Shown: positions 47,327 to 60,802 of the stretch, piece by piece
Layout of the letters: the number at the start of each line of letters is the position of its first letter
Position numbering within the stretch: the first letter of the stretch is position 1
Source: Heliocidaris tuberculata
Lineage: Eukaryota > Echinodermata > Echinoidea > Camarodonta > Echinometridae
Length of the DNA: 64,000 nucleotides
Assembly: GCA_025618425.1 (NCBI GenBank)
Contig: CM046848.1
Span: 27,157,807 to 27,221,806 of the forward strand
Reading direction: 5' to 3'
Program-made: the position numbers and the translations under genes
The notes under the pieces: generated by a model
Database searches by the model: none
What the model saw: the letters and a program-made list of their open reading frames with translations, nothing else
What the model was told of the DNA's origin: nothing

Positions 47327-50060
47327 GGACACCTACCCCCTGGACAACCACCCCCCGGATAACCACCCCTAGGATAACCACCCTCTAGGACAACTACCCC
47401 CTAGTGCAACTATCCCCTAGGACGACTACCCCCAGGACAATTACCCTCTAGGATGATTACCCCCCGACTAACTACCCCCTAGGGCAACCACCCTCTAGGA
47501 CAACTACCCCCCGGACAACTACCCCCCAGACAACTACCCCTTAGGACAACCACCCTTTAGGACAACTACCCCCCGGATAACCACCCCTAGGATAACCACC
47601 CTCTAGGACAACTACCCTCTAGGGCAACTATCCCCTAGGACGACTACCCCCAGGACAATTACCCTCTAGGATGATTACCCCCCGACTGACTACCCCCTAG
47701 GGCAACCACCCTCTAGGACAACTACCCCCCGGACAACTACCCCCCAGACAACTACCCCTTAGGACAACCACCCTTTAGGACAACTACCCCCCGGATAACC
47801 ACCCCTAGGATAACCACCCTCTAGGACAACTACCCTCTAGGGCAACTATCCCCTAGGACGACTACCCCCCGGATAACCACCCCTAGGATAACCACCCTCT
47901 AGGACAACTACCCTCTAGGGCAACTATCCCCTAGGACGACTACCCCCAGGACAATTACCCTCTAGGATGATTACCCCCCGACTGACTACCCCCTAGGGCA
48001 ACCACCCTCTAGGACAACTACCCCCCAGACAACTACCCCTTAGGACAACCACCCTTTAGGACAACTACCCCCCGGACAACTACCCCCTAGGACAACCACC
48101 CACTAGGACAACTACCCCCGGACAACTACCCTCTAGGACAACTACCCCCGGAAAACTACCACCCGGGACAACTACCCCCGGACAACTACCCCCCAGACAA
48201 CTACCCTCTAGGACATCTACCCCTCGGACAACTACCCCCTGGACAACTACCCCCTAGGACAACCACCCTCTAGGACAACTACCCCACGGACAACTACCCC
48301 CCCCCCGACAACTACCCCTAAGACAACTACCCTCTAGGACAAGTACCCCCCCCCCGGACAACTACCCCCAGACAACTACCCCCTAGAGGTTCACGTATAC
48401 TATCGTTTTTTTTTTAATTGTTTTTTTCGGGGGGGGGTGCTCGCTCTCTGGCCGAAATGGAAGTACCACTAAAAGCACATTGAATACGATCGAATACTAG
48501 TACTCTTAATTGTAAAATATTGCCTTGGATTTCTTCAATGCATGAAGGCATATATTCGCATGTGCAATATCAACTGTCTATTGGACGTTTTGCATGGTCA
48601 ACAGTTAAGGAGGGGGGGGGGGACGGGACAGAAAACCAATATTCCAGCCGTTTGTCATAATAATCTTGGATAGCTCTAAAACGCATACAGCAGTTTTAAT
48701 TGATTATGTGCTATAAAGTGACAGATATAATTATCATTTGGGGCCATAGATTCTGTCTGAATTTTACTCGCAGACCGTTGTAGATTGTTATTTTTAGTTC
48801 GCCTTTTCAGTAGGAAACACGGCAAGATATTGGATTTATTATTCGTGAAAATACATAGGCCTATTTATACTCACTCAAACCCTTGGCTGTAACCCCCAAA
48901 TTTCCAGAAGATCTTACTGTGGGAGAGCAACCTCTTATACCCTTCCCAGTTGGTATTTGATATTGAATATATCATAGAAATTCTCAGAATGTTACCTTTG
49001 AAAAAAAAAAATACAGAATTTTTCGCCCAAATTTGATGGAAATATTCAACAACTTTTAAAACAAAAATGTAATACCAGGGGAAATCTCCCCCCACCCCCC
49101 CCCCCTCCCCCCGGTGCTCATGGATATAGACACATTCAACTGCAATCATATAATTTTTCACGTGGTGAGGTGAATGCACCAACATCCTTCTATTTACAAC
49201 CAGATTTCCAAAAAGTTGTTACCGTGGGAGGTAGATACCGCTCCTCTGGAGACTCATTATATCCTTACTGATTGCTGGTCACCCCACCCCCCCCCCTCCA
49301 TGTCCTCCCTTGGCCGAAATCAGTTTAAATGCCATCGAGTACCTGGGAGTTGCATTTGTTTGGTGGGATAGTTGACCTATACATGCCATGGGTGAGAGTA
49401 TGTTGGTTGTTGTCCGATTGATGATTACCCTAATTCGTTAATGTCCGGGGGTAGTTATTTGGGTGCTAGTTACCTTAAGTGGTATTTGTCAAGGAGATGT
49501 CCTAGAAGGTGGTTGCCCTAAGGGGTAGTTGTCTGGGGGTAGTTGTCGGGGGAGGGGGGTACTTGTCCTCGAGGTTGGTTGTCCTAGGGGGTAGTTGTCC
49601 GGGGGTAGTTGACCCGGGGGTAGTTGTCTTAGGGCATGGTTGACCCGGGGTAGTTGTCTTAGGGGGTGGTAGTCCTAGAAGGTGGTTGTCCTACAGTGTA
49701 GTTGTCTGGGGGTAGTTGTCCGGGGGTAGTTTTCCGGGGGGGGGGCGGGTAGCTGTCCCAAGGTAGCTGTCGGGGGGTAGTTATCCAGGAGGGTAGTTGT
49801 CCTAGAGGGTAGTTGTCCGGGGGTAGTTGTCCGGGGGTAGCTGTCTGGGGGTAGCTGTCCTAGAGGGTAGTTGTCCGGGGGTAGTTGTCCGGGGGGTAGT
49901 TGTCCTAGAGGGTGGTTGCCCTAGGGGGTAGTTAGTCGAGGGGTAATCATCCTAGAGGGTAATTGTCCTGGGGGTAGTTGTCCTAGGGGGTAGTTGTCCT
50001 AGAGGGTGGTTATCCTAGGGGTGGTTATCCGGGGGGTGGTTGTCCAGGGGGTAGGTGTCC
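47327..50060. mobile_element. TU-like foldback element, 2.7 kb, 16-bp subrepeats in arms
   Basis: Left arm 47327-48386 is a tandem array of about 16-base units (consensus GGACAACTACCCCCTA). The right arm 49443-50060 is the same array in reverse complement. The outermost units match in order: from GGACACCTACCCCCTGG, through GGATAACC, GGACAATTACC, GGATGATTACC and CGACTAACTACC, to GGGCAACCACC. The right arm lacks one unit. This is one long terminal inverted repeat and not two independent minisatellites. The middle (48387-49442) is about 1.06 kb without a convincing gene. The layout matches foldback transposons, notably the sea-urchin TU family. No clear target duplication. Confidence 0.82.
48387..49442. 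other. Middle module of the TU-like element
   Basis: Non-repetitive 1.06 kb between the arms, with G or C runs near 48429, 48612 and 49090. The phrase CCA(A/G)ATTTCCA(G/A)AA...AC(T/C)GTGGGAG occurs twice (about 48894 and 49201), and TGGCCGAAAT occurs twice (48450 and 49311). This suggests an internal direct duplication of roughly 0.3-0.85 kb. The minus-strand frame at 48871-49185 has no recognisable domain. Confidence 0.5.
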
Positions 50061-51178
50061 TAGAACCGCTATAAAATCTTTAAATTGGCAACACATTGAG
50101 AGGTTCAAAATCATCGTTTTTTCATCAAAATTGGCTTCTTTTTTCCAACTTTTCTGCAAAATTCCTAACCATGTATGTTCAAAATTAATTATTGTTATGG
50201 AAATTATTAATTTCTGAGCATTTCATTGCATCGAAGGAAATTGGGTTGCCCAATAGAATTCTAATATCAATTATTTGTAATCCATCACTAACACAAACTG
50301 TTACCATGCGGTTTGGAGACGATTTTAATCCTAGAACCACTACAAAACTATACCTTTAATAAATCTGGATGACTTATTCCACTCGCTACATTTTGACAAA
50401 AAATATATCTAGAATTAAACATTATTTATTAAAACAGCATTTTTATCTGGGTGCTCTTTTTTTTCCAGCGCATTATCGAAATTGTTTAAGTTTGTTTTGA
50501 TCAACTTGTTTAAATAATTCTGTCTTGGAGAGACTGAGGCGTGGAGTCATACTGGATAGTCATGAGTCATGACTGATGCTAATATTGATAATTATTGAAG
50601 TAGTTTGTAATAAAGGTTTTATAACGTTGTTACATTACATTACTTTACATTGCACTTTGTTGCATTGCAGTTGATTTATTTTAGACTACAATGCTCTTTC
50701 AGTGATTATTTACAAATTTTCTATTCTTTTTTATTATTTCAACATAAAACTGCACCAAGCAATATTGAAGAGGCCAATAGCCTAATATCTTGACATGCAA
50801 GTATTTTCTAAGGTTGTTGATTAAATTGTGTAAATATATGTATCTGTTGTATTTCTATGAGGTCTGAAGTTTCTATATGGATATGGGAAGTGGGAGGCAG
50901 CCACATGTACATGTTCATGATCAAGATGATAGCTACATGTACATCTATCATTTACATATCAACAACAATCAGTGAATGTATTGTGATAAATCTATGTACA
51001 GTACATTAAAAATATTTTCTTCTCTTAAAATTTAATTTTTTTTCTTGCAGAGTGTTCATAATCATAAGCCAGACATTGACTATCAATACTTCTAAAACTA
51101 AATTAACTTTCACCTCTTTTTGTTAATTTTAAGGTGTGTAGGTGTCACCATGCATACATTAAAGCAAATATATATAAA
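50061..51178. other. Non-coding stretch between TU-like element and Helitrons
   Basis: AT-rich. CCTAGAACC(A/G)CTA.AAAA occurs just outside the TU-like right end (50059) and again near 50330, a possible small duplication. No gene. Confidence 0.4.
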
Positions 51179-53294
51179 CTAGCTGAAGCAGCCCGTGGAC
51201 ATATCATCCACGGGCGCTAGCTGTGTTTATAATTAATCACAGTACCGTATATTTGTCACAATAATCAAGTGAATAAAGAAAAAAGTCGGGTAATGTGTTA
51301 TTTTTTTTACCAAGAAGTATTTACAACATGTGAGTATGTGTTATTCATCCAAATCTTGCATGAGTTCTGAAGAAAATACATTTCCATCTTGATGAAGACT
51401 AAATGACGATTGTTTTACTTTATGATGACTGAATAATGATATTTATTTATGTTACGTCGGCCCTGTGGCCTGTGGATGGCACGATCTCATTTACACCTGG
51501 GCGGGATTCTCGCACACAGAGCATGGATATAATTATGTTCGAATAGTATATCCATGAATAGAGCTAGAGTGAGCGATTTGATCTTGCCATGTTTCTGTGG
51601 TTTAATACTCAGAGAAATTAAGGCCATAAAAACATAACATGCATAATTAGCGGTACATCCCTTGTAAAGGACGCAAAAATTAGGGGGAAAATGAATTTAT
51701 TGTCATTTTCTTTTCAGGGGGATTATGGCCCCCTTATAAGTCTTGGGAGGACCGACGGATTGACCTTTCCCTACCGTACCCCCTCCCCCACCCCATCGGC
51801 CTCCCGTCACCCCCAGCGCGAGGGCTAGTATCCTATACGTATTCATATCATAGTGGAAATATTTTCGAAGGAAATTTTGGTGGGGGGGGGGCGCATCTTC
51901 TTTACACCGTTGCAACCGATATTCCTAAGTGAAATAAAGAGTCCTAAAATATGAAGTGGCCGAAATCCCCCCCTTTTTTTTTTACATCTAACAGTTACAT
52001 GTTCCTCCCGGCTTCACCCTGTCTCATTGAACATCAACCCCCACAAAAAAAAACAAACAAACAAACAAACAAAACAATTGTATCACAGAAAGAATTAAGT
52101 TCAACTAAGAAACAGCCCCCCCCCCCAAAAAAAAAAAAAAAAAAAACACCAACAAACTAACAAACAAAAAAACCTGTTGAAAGTTCAATTTATAAAGTAA
52201 TGGAATGCTTACATAAATCAAACTTCCAAAGGAGCCGAATTTTCACAAATAAAAGGCAGAAAAGTTTACGGGTACCAGAATCGATCCGAATCGATCGCGA
52301 CGACCGCCCCCCCCCCCCCCCCAGATGTCTCACTGAGACCTGTACATCATCCGCGTAAATCACTTGCTGAATTAAAAAGCAGATTGCAGTAGGAGCAGAT
52401 TTGATATTCTAAACAGGGAAACCCGTCAATCTCTGATTTTTATACCATTATTAACGGCGATTTTATATCTTGCTTAAGGTATTTTACATCCTATTTGAGC
52501 ATTACATCATCATCATCATAGACCTCTTTTTAGCCAAAAAGGAACCGTAAAAGAAATTTAACCTACTTTGGAACACACTACCGAACTCCGCCCCCCCCCC
52601 CCCCTTCCGCGGATCTATCATCTCTGAATTTGCTATACCCTTTTTCTTGATTTTTGCTCTTTTTTTTGATACCTTAAACGCGTAATCCGGGTTATGCGCT
52701 TATTGTTGAAAAGGTACCCTTTTTATCCGTTTTCATGTACATGTACCAGCTTCAATGAGACATGTCCCCACCCACCCCACCCACCACCCCATTCCCCCCC
52801 CCCCCCGTGAAACCATAGGGTTACACACGCACTAAACTGTTATGTAACCATGAAGCTACAAATAATATATGGAGCAGTACATGTACATGTGCGAACAAAT
52901 AACACGTGTGCTGTATACACTGAAGCCAATATACATGCACATGCGGATATGGCCATGGAGAATACGTCACGTTGTTCTTTGGCAATACACCAATGAAGTT
53001 TCTCCCTTTCACAGGTAATTGGTATGGGTTGGAGGCATAACAGAAGGTACTTTTTCCGTGCTACGACAGTGAGCTATTCCATCGACAGAAATATTACTCC
53101 CGCCGGAAATTCAGTGTTTAAAAATGAATTTATGAAATATGGACGGCACTTTAGCACTTAAAAAGTACCTCCCAACCATCTGGGGACTATTCCCCGCCCG
53201 TGGGTACCAAAAGGTGGGGACCTAAAGAGCCAGGGGAGGCGCCTATTCGAATTCAAAAAAAGACCCCAAATCCTTAGCGTATTATATATAAAGA
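51179..53294 (-). mobile_element. Helitron unit Z (last in the chain), divergent
   Basis: Minus-strand 5' end TCTTTATATATAATACGC at 53294, directly after the CTAG of unit A. TAATACGCTAAGG is shared with the 5' ends of A, B and C. The 3' end is a hairpin (GCCCGTGGA, 7-base loop, TCCACGGGC), 8 bases, and CTAG at 51182-51179, followed by T as Helitrons require. Between the ends there is little similarity to the other units and no Rep or helicase frame; C runs near 52310 and 52590. Non-autonomous. Confidence 0.75.
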
Positions 53295-56200
53295 CTAGCG
53301 GGACCCGTGGAAATCCACGGGTTCCTTTTTTACATTGCACATTCAACATTTTCACAATCGATGTGTACATTCTTGTGAGTTTATACATTTTTTTTTTAAT
53401 TTTTTTTTGTTAATGAAATTATCAATAAATTGTTCTAAATGGAAACGAAAATGGTTATGAAGACTGAGTAATTTTTGTAGGTAAATTTTTTTGTCTTTAA
53501 TTTCGAGTCCGTCCACATTCACATACATAGACGATATATACACAGACATCATTTATAACTGAACAAACATGACACTTTTTTTTTATAGTTACAAATTTTG
53601 TAATAAGATTTCAGAGAGAGAGTGAGAGAGAGGGGGGGGGGAGGAGGTGGGTCGGAAAAGGGGTTGGATAGATAACAGGTGGGAAAATTAACAGGAAGTT
53701 AGAGAGATGGAAAGATAAAATAGAGTGTCTATGGATGTGAGACTTTTCATTGAAACCTTATAAGTGCTATCTTGGAAGTTTTAAATGGTCGACTGAAAGC
53801 ACCGCGTGCGGATTGGTGTTTTTGTTTTTGTTTAGATGGATGCACGTAACTGTCAATCTTTTGTTCAAATGGCACACCCTTATATCATTATAAACAAAAT
53901 CATGTTTATATACACACAGGCATTCACTCAGAGAAACATGCATACACGTATTTACACACGCATAGAGAAACATGCATACACGTATTTACACACGCATACG
54001 TGCGTGCTCCTGGTCACAATTACTTACCCACATACCCACATACTCAGTTAAAAATATTGTATAATGTTATGTAATCTACATAATTTATGTTAGATATCAT
54101 TATGACATAAAGGGGAAGGGAGAGGGGGAGAGAGAGAGAGAGAGAGAGAGAGGGAGTGGGGTAGACAGATAGGAAGAGAGAGGAATGGATGTAGAGAATA
54201 TAATAACAGAAAGAGAGAGAGAGAGTGGAATAAAGATAAAAGAGTTATTTTGATGTTAGTGTTTCCATTTAGCTTATTGTTCTATTATTAGAACTTAAAT
54301 ATAGTTGTAAAATTAATTACTATGGCCTAGTTACGTATATTTTGTGTATGGAATATTGTCATCATAGAGGTAGCTCATTACTTATTCTATAGCAAGAAAT
54401 TGGTAGTAGTTATATATTTTCTATAAGTAATCGAGTTAAGATTCACCTACACATATTATAATTCTCAAATTCAATCAGACACTTACATGTATGAGCAATA
54501 GTGCAATACATGCGTTCAATCACATCCTACAATACATATGAGAAGTATTCAAAAAACAGAAGTATGAATTTTCCCAATATTGGGCCCCGGGCCCTCCCAT
54601 CACAAAATCAATGATCCGGCGCTGGCCCCCTCCCTCACAAAATCCTGGATCCGCCGTTGGACATGGTGGATGGTGAAGGCAGGCCCTATCATGCCCCTGC
54701 CCTCACTCTCCTGCAGCCAGTGGTATAGAAAGTTCCCAAATACAATGAAAATAAAAATGATTGATGCATTCACATAATCCCGCATCACCCATCCAATCCT
54801 TCAGCCCTGCTAGTGCTATCTATACTGTGAGTTTATTTTTCTACAATGGAAAAAAAAAAAAAAAAAATGAATGATGCATTCACATACCCCCCCCCCCCCC
54901 TGCCCGCTATATCTACGCCCATGACTTCAATGGAATAACGCTCCTAGCATAATGTTTGCCCCACAAACGGATAATATTCATGGAACGATTTTTTTTTAAA
55001 AGAAACAAAATAGATGTAGAATATACTCAAATAAAATGAATTTACCATCGAATAAAAATATTAGTACAGGTGTATTCGGCCTAACCTGTTTCCAATCTTG
55101 AAATAAGAAACGCAGTGAGGCATTTACGGCAGTGCGGGTTTTAAAATTCAAGTAATGTAGAATCTACTATGAACAGGCACATACCAAGGGGGGTGTTTTG
55201 GGTGTTCAAACACCCCCCCCCCCCCCCGTTTGGTGTTATTTGAAGTTAACACTCCCCCCTTTAGAATTCATAACCCTTTTTTGGGGGGCTTATCAGATAA
55301 TTTTTGAGTTAAAGACCCCCCCCCCCCAAAAAAAAAAAAGAAGAAAATATACTGATAACCCTTTTTTTTTTTTTTTTTTGCTTGACAGAGAATTTTTGAG
55401 TAAAAAGACCCTCCCCCCCCAAAAAAAAAAAAAATACTGATAACCTTTTTTTTTTTTTTGCTTGTCAGAGAATTAAAAACCACCCCCTTTAAAAAATCCT
55501 GGGTACGCCACTGCTCTGACATACGGTAGGATGAATTCATCGTCAAATGTTAACCGTAGTATTAAAAAAATGGTTAGTATGCTATTTTCAATCTTGAAAT
55601 AAGCAGCGCTCAGTAAGGTATAAACTGCTAGACTCTTTGCTGGGAGTTCAACCAGCCAAGCCTTACTTTAGCTCAGCCTCAGACTGTGGGCGCTGCCGTG
55701 ACAGATCACCAGCGTTGTAAAGAAGAATGTCATCAGTTTTTAACTAAATACAGATCGAATAGGGAAAAACAGAGCCCACAAATACTATACTCAAACATTT
55801 TTTTGTTCTCAACAACGTCACTCACGTCCAAAGTTAACCTTAAAATCTCGAAATAAACAGCTTTAACTGCAGGTTTCTTCCCCCGTAGTTATTTCAAGGA
55901 GCCAAGGCTGCAGTGCATGCTGGTACCGCTCAGAGCAGAGTGCAACGACGCCGAGACAGAGTCCGGCTAAAAAGAGAAGAATTTCATCAGTTAACTATAC
56001 AGAGAACATAGAGACAAACAAAGTCTATGAATACAGTTTCTAACATTATTTAGTTCTAAATAATATAACTCACGTCCAAAATCATCTTTAGAATGTATGA
56101 GTTCGCTCGCGATCGGGAATTCGCGGTCATCTCATGTTGAGTGCTGTGCATGTGCAGTGTATTGTTGTATTGTATGCCTTGTATGCATGTGTGTACATAT

Positions 56201-56712
56201 AATCGCGTCACACTGCACTGAGCTTGCATTGAGATTGCACCGCAGTCTGGTGGGTGCTACTCCTACATGGTAGACTAATCACAAAGCGGACTATATGACA
56301 CAAATCCTACGTACATACCACGGACCTCTACTGAACATACCCATGGCATCATTATTTTCTTACGTGGGTTCCCCCGGTGAGAGATACAGAGTCTGCACTA
56401 CGTACCGTTCGGCGGACGCACGCGCAATCGTCGTCTGATTCGGTCGACGGCGAGGCAAAGCACGCGGGCCAATGGGGTTTGGTCGTTCAGGAGATCGCGC
56501 ACCTGCTGCCAACGCGACGTCGTCGTGCAACGCGAAGGGGACGTTGCACATGCGGACGGCCAGGCCGACCGGTCGGGACGGAAGGCGGCTCGCGGCGGGC
56601 AGCGGGAAAAAATTCTATAGAGACCAACGGACCCCCTCCTGCAGCGCGTGCAAAGTCAATCGGGGCGGGCGCGGGACCTCCCGCGTCGCCTTAGCGTATT
56701 AATTATTATAGA
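53295..56712 (-). mobile_element. Helitron unit A, 3.4 kb
   Basis: 5' end TCTATAATAATTAATACG at 56712 (minus strand). 3' hairpin CCCGTGGA-TT-TCCACGGG followed by TCCCGCTAG ending at 53295. No ORF resembles the RepHel protein, so non-autonomous. The first 330 bases are strongly GC/CpG-rich; the rest is AT-rich with AGAG, C and A runs. Closely matches unit C over its length and unit B except at B's 3' part. Confidence 0.85.
56380..56700 (-). other. GC-rich 5' segment of Helitron unit A
   Basis: A CpG-rich segment present at the 5' end of units A, B and C (also 59636-59956 and 63396-63716). Open frames on both strands (105 codons plus, 63 codons minus) persist in all three but are Arg/Ala/Gly-rich without a domain. 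I regard them as by-products of composition and near-identity. It could act as a promoter or have been captured from elsewhere. Confidence 0.5.
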
Positions 56713-57292
56713 CTAGGCATTCTTCGCTACACTGATAACGGACCACCCATTGCCGCCGCAGTGACAAAACAACAGCTGCTTGGGCGGTACTCGAGTTAAC
56801 AGAGCATACGTATGCTAAACTAAATTGCATACGTATGCAAGTTTACTCAGCATGCGTATGCTTAAATGCAGCTCTATGATTGGTCCGTTTGCATACGTAT
56901 GCTCTATTTGAGCATACGTATCCGGTACATACGTTGAATAGAGCATACGTATCCGGTACGTACGTTAAATATAGCATACGTATTCGATACGATTTATGGC
57001 GTCGATGGCCTTCCATACGAGTCAGCTAGTGTCGCATATCTAGGCATGTACGTGTACGTAATGTATACCGGTCGTCGCAGCTAGATACGCAGCGATCGTG
57101 TCGCGCGCGCGTGCTGCTAATGCGTATGTGAAACAAATCACGTACGCGCGCACGACGCCACGGCGAGGGTACATGTAAAAAGACCCATTTTATGTCGCCA
57201 TCGAAGCATGCGTGTCGACATGTCGGCAAAGTCCAAAACCAGTACTTTTGTCGCCATAGTGGCGACATCAGGCGTGTCGATACCAGCACTAA
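56713..57292 (-). other. Foreign 580-bp tail in Helitron unit B
   Basis: CpG-richer than the body of the unit. GCATACGTATGC or close variants occur about seven times between 56800 and 56980, with TCCGGTAC(A/G)TACGTT beside two of them. The rest contains alternating GCGCGC and GTACGT steps. No gene recognised. Candidate captured DNA or the end of a different Helitron family. Confidence 0.6.
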
Positions 57293-59968
57293 ATGTACAT
57301 AATTTATGTTAGATATCATCATGACATAAAGGGGGAGGGAGAGAGAGGGGGGAGTGGGGGTAGAACAGATAGGAAGAGAGAGGAATGGATGTAGAGAATA
57401 TAAACATAACAGAAAGAGAGAGAGAGAGAGAGTGGAATAAAGATAAAAGAGTTTCTTTTGAAGTTAGTGTTTCCATTTAGCTTATTGTTTTATTATTATT
57501 AGAACTAAAATATAGTTGTAAAATAATTAATTACTATGGCCTAGTTATGTATATTTTGGGTATGGAATATTGTTGTCATAGCTGAGGTCGCTCATTACTT
57601 AGTCTATAGCAAGAAATACAATTTTAGTTATAGAAATTGGTAGTAGTTATATATTTTCTATAAGTAATCGAGTGAAGATTCACCTACACATATTATAATT
57701 CTCAAATTCAATCAGACACTTACATGTATGAGCAATAGTGCAATACATGCGTTCAATCACATCCTACAATACACATGAAAAGTATTCAAAGAACAGAAAC
57801 ATGAATTTTCCGAATATTGGGCCCCCCTCCCATCACAAAATCATTGATCCGGCGCTGGCCCCCTCCCTCACAAAATCCTGGATCCGCCGTTGGACATGGT
57901 GGATGGTGAAGGCAGGCCCTATCATGCCCCTGCCCTCACTCTCCTGCAGCCAGTGGCATAGAAAGGTCCCAAATACAATGAAAATAAAAATGATTGATGC
58001 ATTCACATAATCCCGCATCACCCATCCAATCCTTCACCCCTGCTAGTACTATCTATACTGTGAGTTTATTTTTCTACAATGAAAAAAAAAAAAATGAATG
58101 ATGCATTCACATACCCCCCCCCCCCCCCTGCCCGCTATATCTACGCCCATGACTTCAATGGAATAACGCTCCTAACATAATGTTTGCCCCTCAAACGGAT
58201 GTTCATGGAACGATTTTTTGTTTTGTTTTGTTTAAAGAAACAAAATAGATGTAGAATATACTTAAATAAAATGAATTTTCCATGGAATATAAAAAAATGA
58301 GTACAGGTATATTCGGCCTAACCCGTTTCCAATCTTGAAATAAGAAACGCAGTGAGGCATTTACGGCCGTGCGGGTTTTAAAGTTCAAGTAATGTAGAAT
58401 CTACTTTGAACATGCGCGTACCAAGGGGGGTGTTTTGGGTGTTCAAATACCCCCTTCCCCCGTTTGGTGTTATTTGAAGTTAAAACACTCCCCCCTTTAG
58501 AATTCATAACCCTTTTTTTTTTTGTTTATCAGATAATTTTTGAAAAAAGAAGACCCCCCCCCCCCAAAAAAAAAAAAAAGAAGAAAAAAAAGAAAATACT
58601 GATAACCATTTTTTTCTTTTGCTTGACAGAGAATTTTTAAGTAAAAAGACCCCCCCCAAAAAAAAAAAAAATTTTAAAAAATACTGATAACCTTTTTTTT
58701 TTTGTTGCTTGTCAGAGAATTAAAAACCACCCCCTTTAAAAAAATCCTGGGTACGCCACTGCTCTGACATATGGTAGGATGAATTCATCGTCATATGTTA
58801 ACTGTAATATTAAAAAAATGGTAAGTATACTATTTTCAATCTTGAAATAAGCAGCGCTCAGTAAGGTATTTACTGCTAGACTCTTCGCTGGGAGTTCAAC
58901 CAAAGACTTTTAATGTTTGGTTCAACCAGCCAAGCCTTACTACAGCTCAGCCTCAGACTGTGGGCGCTGCCGTGACAGATTACCAGCGTTGTAAAGAAGA
59001 ATGTCATCAGTTTTTAACTAAATACAGATCGAATAGGGAAAACAGAGCCCACAGATACTATACTCCAACATTTTTTATTCTCAACAAAGTCACTCACGTC
59101 CAAAGTTAACCTTAAAATCTCGAAATAAACAGCTTTTACTGCAGGTTTCTTCCCCCGTAATTATTTCAAGCAGCCAAGGCTTCAGTGCATGCTGGTACCG
59201 CTCAGAGCAGAGTGCAACGACGCCGAGACAGAGTCCGGCTAAAAAGAGAAGAATTTCATCAGTTATTTAACTATACAGAGAACATAGAGACAAACAAAGT
59301 CTATAAATACAGTTTCTAACATTATTTAGTTCTAAATAATATAACTCACGTCCAAAATCATCTTTAGAATGTATGAGTTCGCTCGGGAATTCGCGGTCAT
59401 CTCATGTTGAGTGCTGTGCAGTGTATTGTTGTATTGTATGCCTTGTATGCATGTGTGTATATAAGTCGCGTCGCACTGAGCTTGCATTGAGATTGCACCG
59501 TAGTCTGGTGGGCGCTACTCCTACGTGATATACTAATCACAAAGCGGACTATGACACAAATCGTACGTACATAACACGGACCTCTACTGAACATACCCAT
59601 GGCATAATTATTTTCTTACGTGGGTTCCCCCGGTGAGAGATACAGAGTTTGCACTACGTACCGTTCGCCGGACGCACGCGCAATCGTCGTCTGATTCGGT
59701 CGACGGCGAGGCAAAGCACGCGGGCCAATGGGGTTTGGTCGTTCAGGAGATCGCGCACCTGCTGCCAACGCGACGTCGTCGTGCAACGCGAAGGGGACGT
59801 TGCACATGCGGACGGCCAGGCCGACCGGTCGGGACGGAAGGCGGCTCGCGGCGGGCAGCGGGAAAAAATTCTATAGAGACCAACGGACCCCCTCCTGCAG
59901 CGCGTGCAAAGTCAGTCGGGGCGGGCGCGGGACCTCCCGCGTCGCCTTAGCGTATTAATTATTATAGA
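56713..59968 (-). mobile_element. Helitron unit B with a replaced 3' end
   Basis: 5' TC at 59968 directly follows the CTAG of unit C. Unit B tracks A and C down to about 57292. It then switches to 580 bases found in neither, and ends AATGCCTAG at 56713, abutting the TC of unit A. The usual hairpin CCCGTGGA/TCCACGGG is absent; no comparable stem precedes this CTAG. The novel segment carries GCATACGTATGC palindromes. Confidence 0.8.
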
Positions 59969-60771
59969 CTAGCGGGACCCGTGGAAATCCACGGGTTCCT
60001 TTTTTACATTGCACATTCAACATTTTCACAATCGATGTGTACATTCTTGTGAGTTTATTCATTAAAAAAAAAAAAATTTGTTAATGAAATTATCAATAAA
60101 TTGTTCTAAATGGAAACGAAAATGGTTATGAAGACTGAGTAATTTTTGTAGGTAAATTTTGTCTTTAATTTCGAGTCCGTCCACATTCACATACAAAGAC
60201 GATACACAGACATCATTTATAACTGAACAAACATGACACTTTTTTCTTTTTTTTATAGTTACAAATTTTGTAATAGGATTTCATTTGTAATAAGATTTCA
60301 GAGAGAGAGAGAGGGGGGGGGAGGAGGTGGGTTGGAAAAGGGGTTGGAGAGATAACAGGTGGGAAAATTAACAGGAAGTTAGAGAGATGGAAAGATAAAA
60401 TAGAGTGTCTATGGATGTGAGACTTTTCATTGAAACCTTATAAGTGCTATCTTGGAAGTTTTAAATGGTCGACTGAAAGCACCGCGTGCGGATTGGTGTT
60501 TTTTTGTTTTTGTTTAGATGGATGCACGTAACTGTCAATCTTTTGTTCAAATGGCACACCCTTATATTATTATAAACAAAATTATGTTTATATACACACA
60601 GGCATTCACTCAGAGAAACATGCATACACATATTTACAAACGCATACGTGCGTACTCATGGTCACAATTACTTACCCACATACCCACATACTCAGTTAAA
60701 AATATTGTACATATAATGTTATGTAATGTACATAATTTATGTTAGATATCATTATGACATAAAGGGGAAGG

Positions 60772-60802
<31 letters not shown>

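Noticed and set aside
48871..49185. Gene inside the TU-like element (104-codon minus frame)
   Set aside because: Contains poly-Phe and poly-Gly from homopolymer runs, no domain, and no sign of constraint.
47327..50060. CRISPR-like array of short repeats
   Set aside because: Units are contiguous 16-mers without spacers, the genome is eukaryotic, and the two blocks are inverted arms of one element.
56377..56694. 105-codon frame repeated in three Helitron units as a conserved gene
   Set aside because: Copies are nearly identical DNA, the reverse strand is open as well, and the product is Arg/Gly/Ala-rich without a domain.
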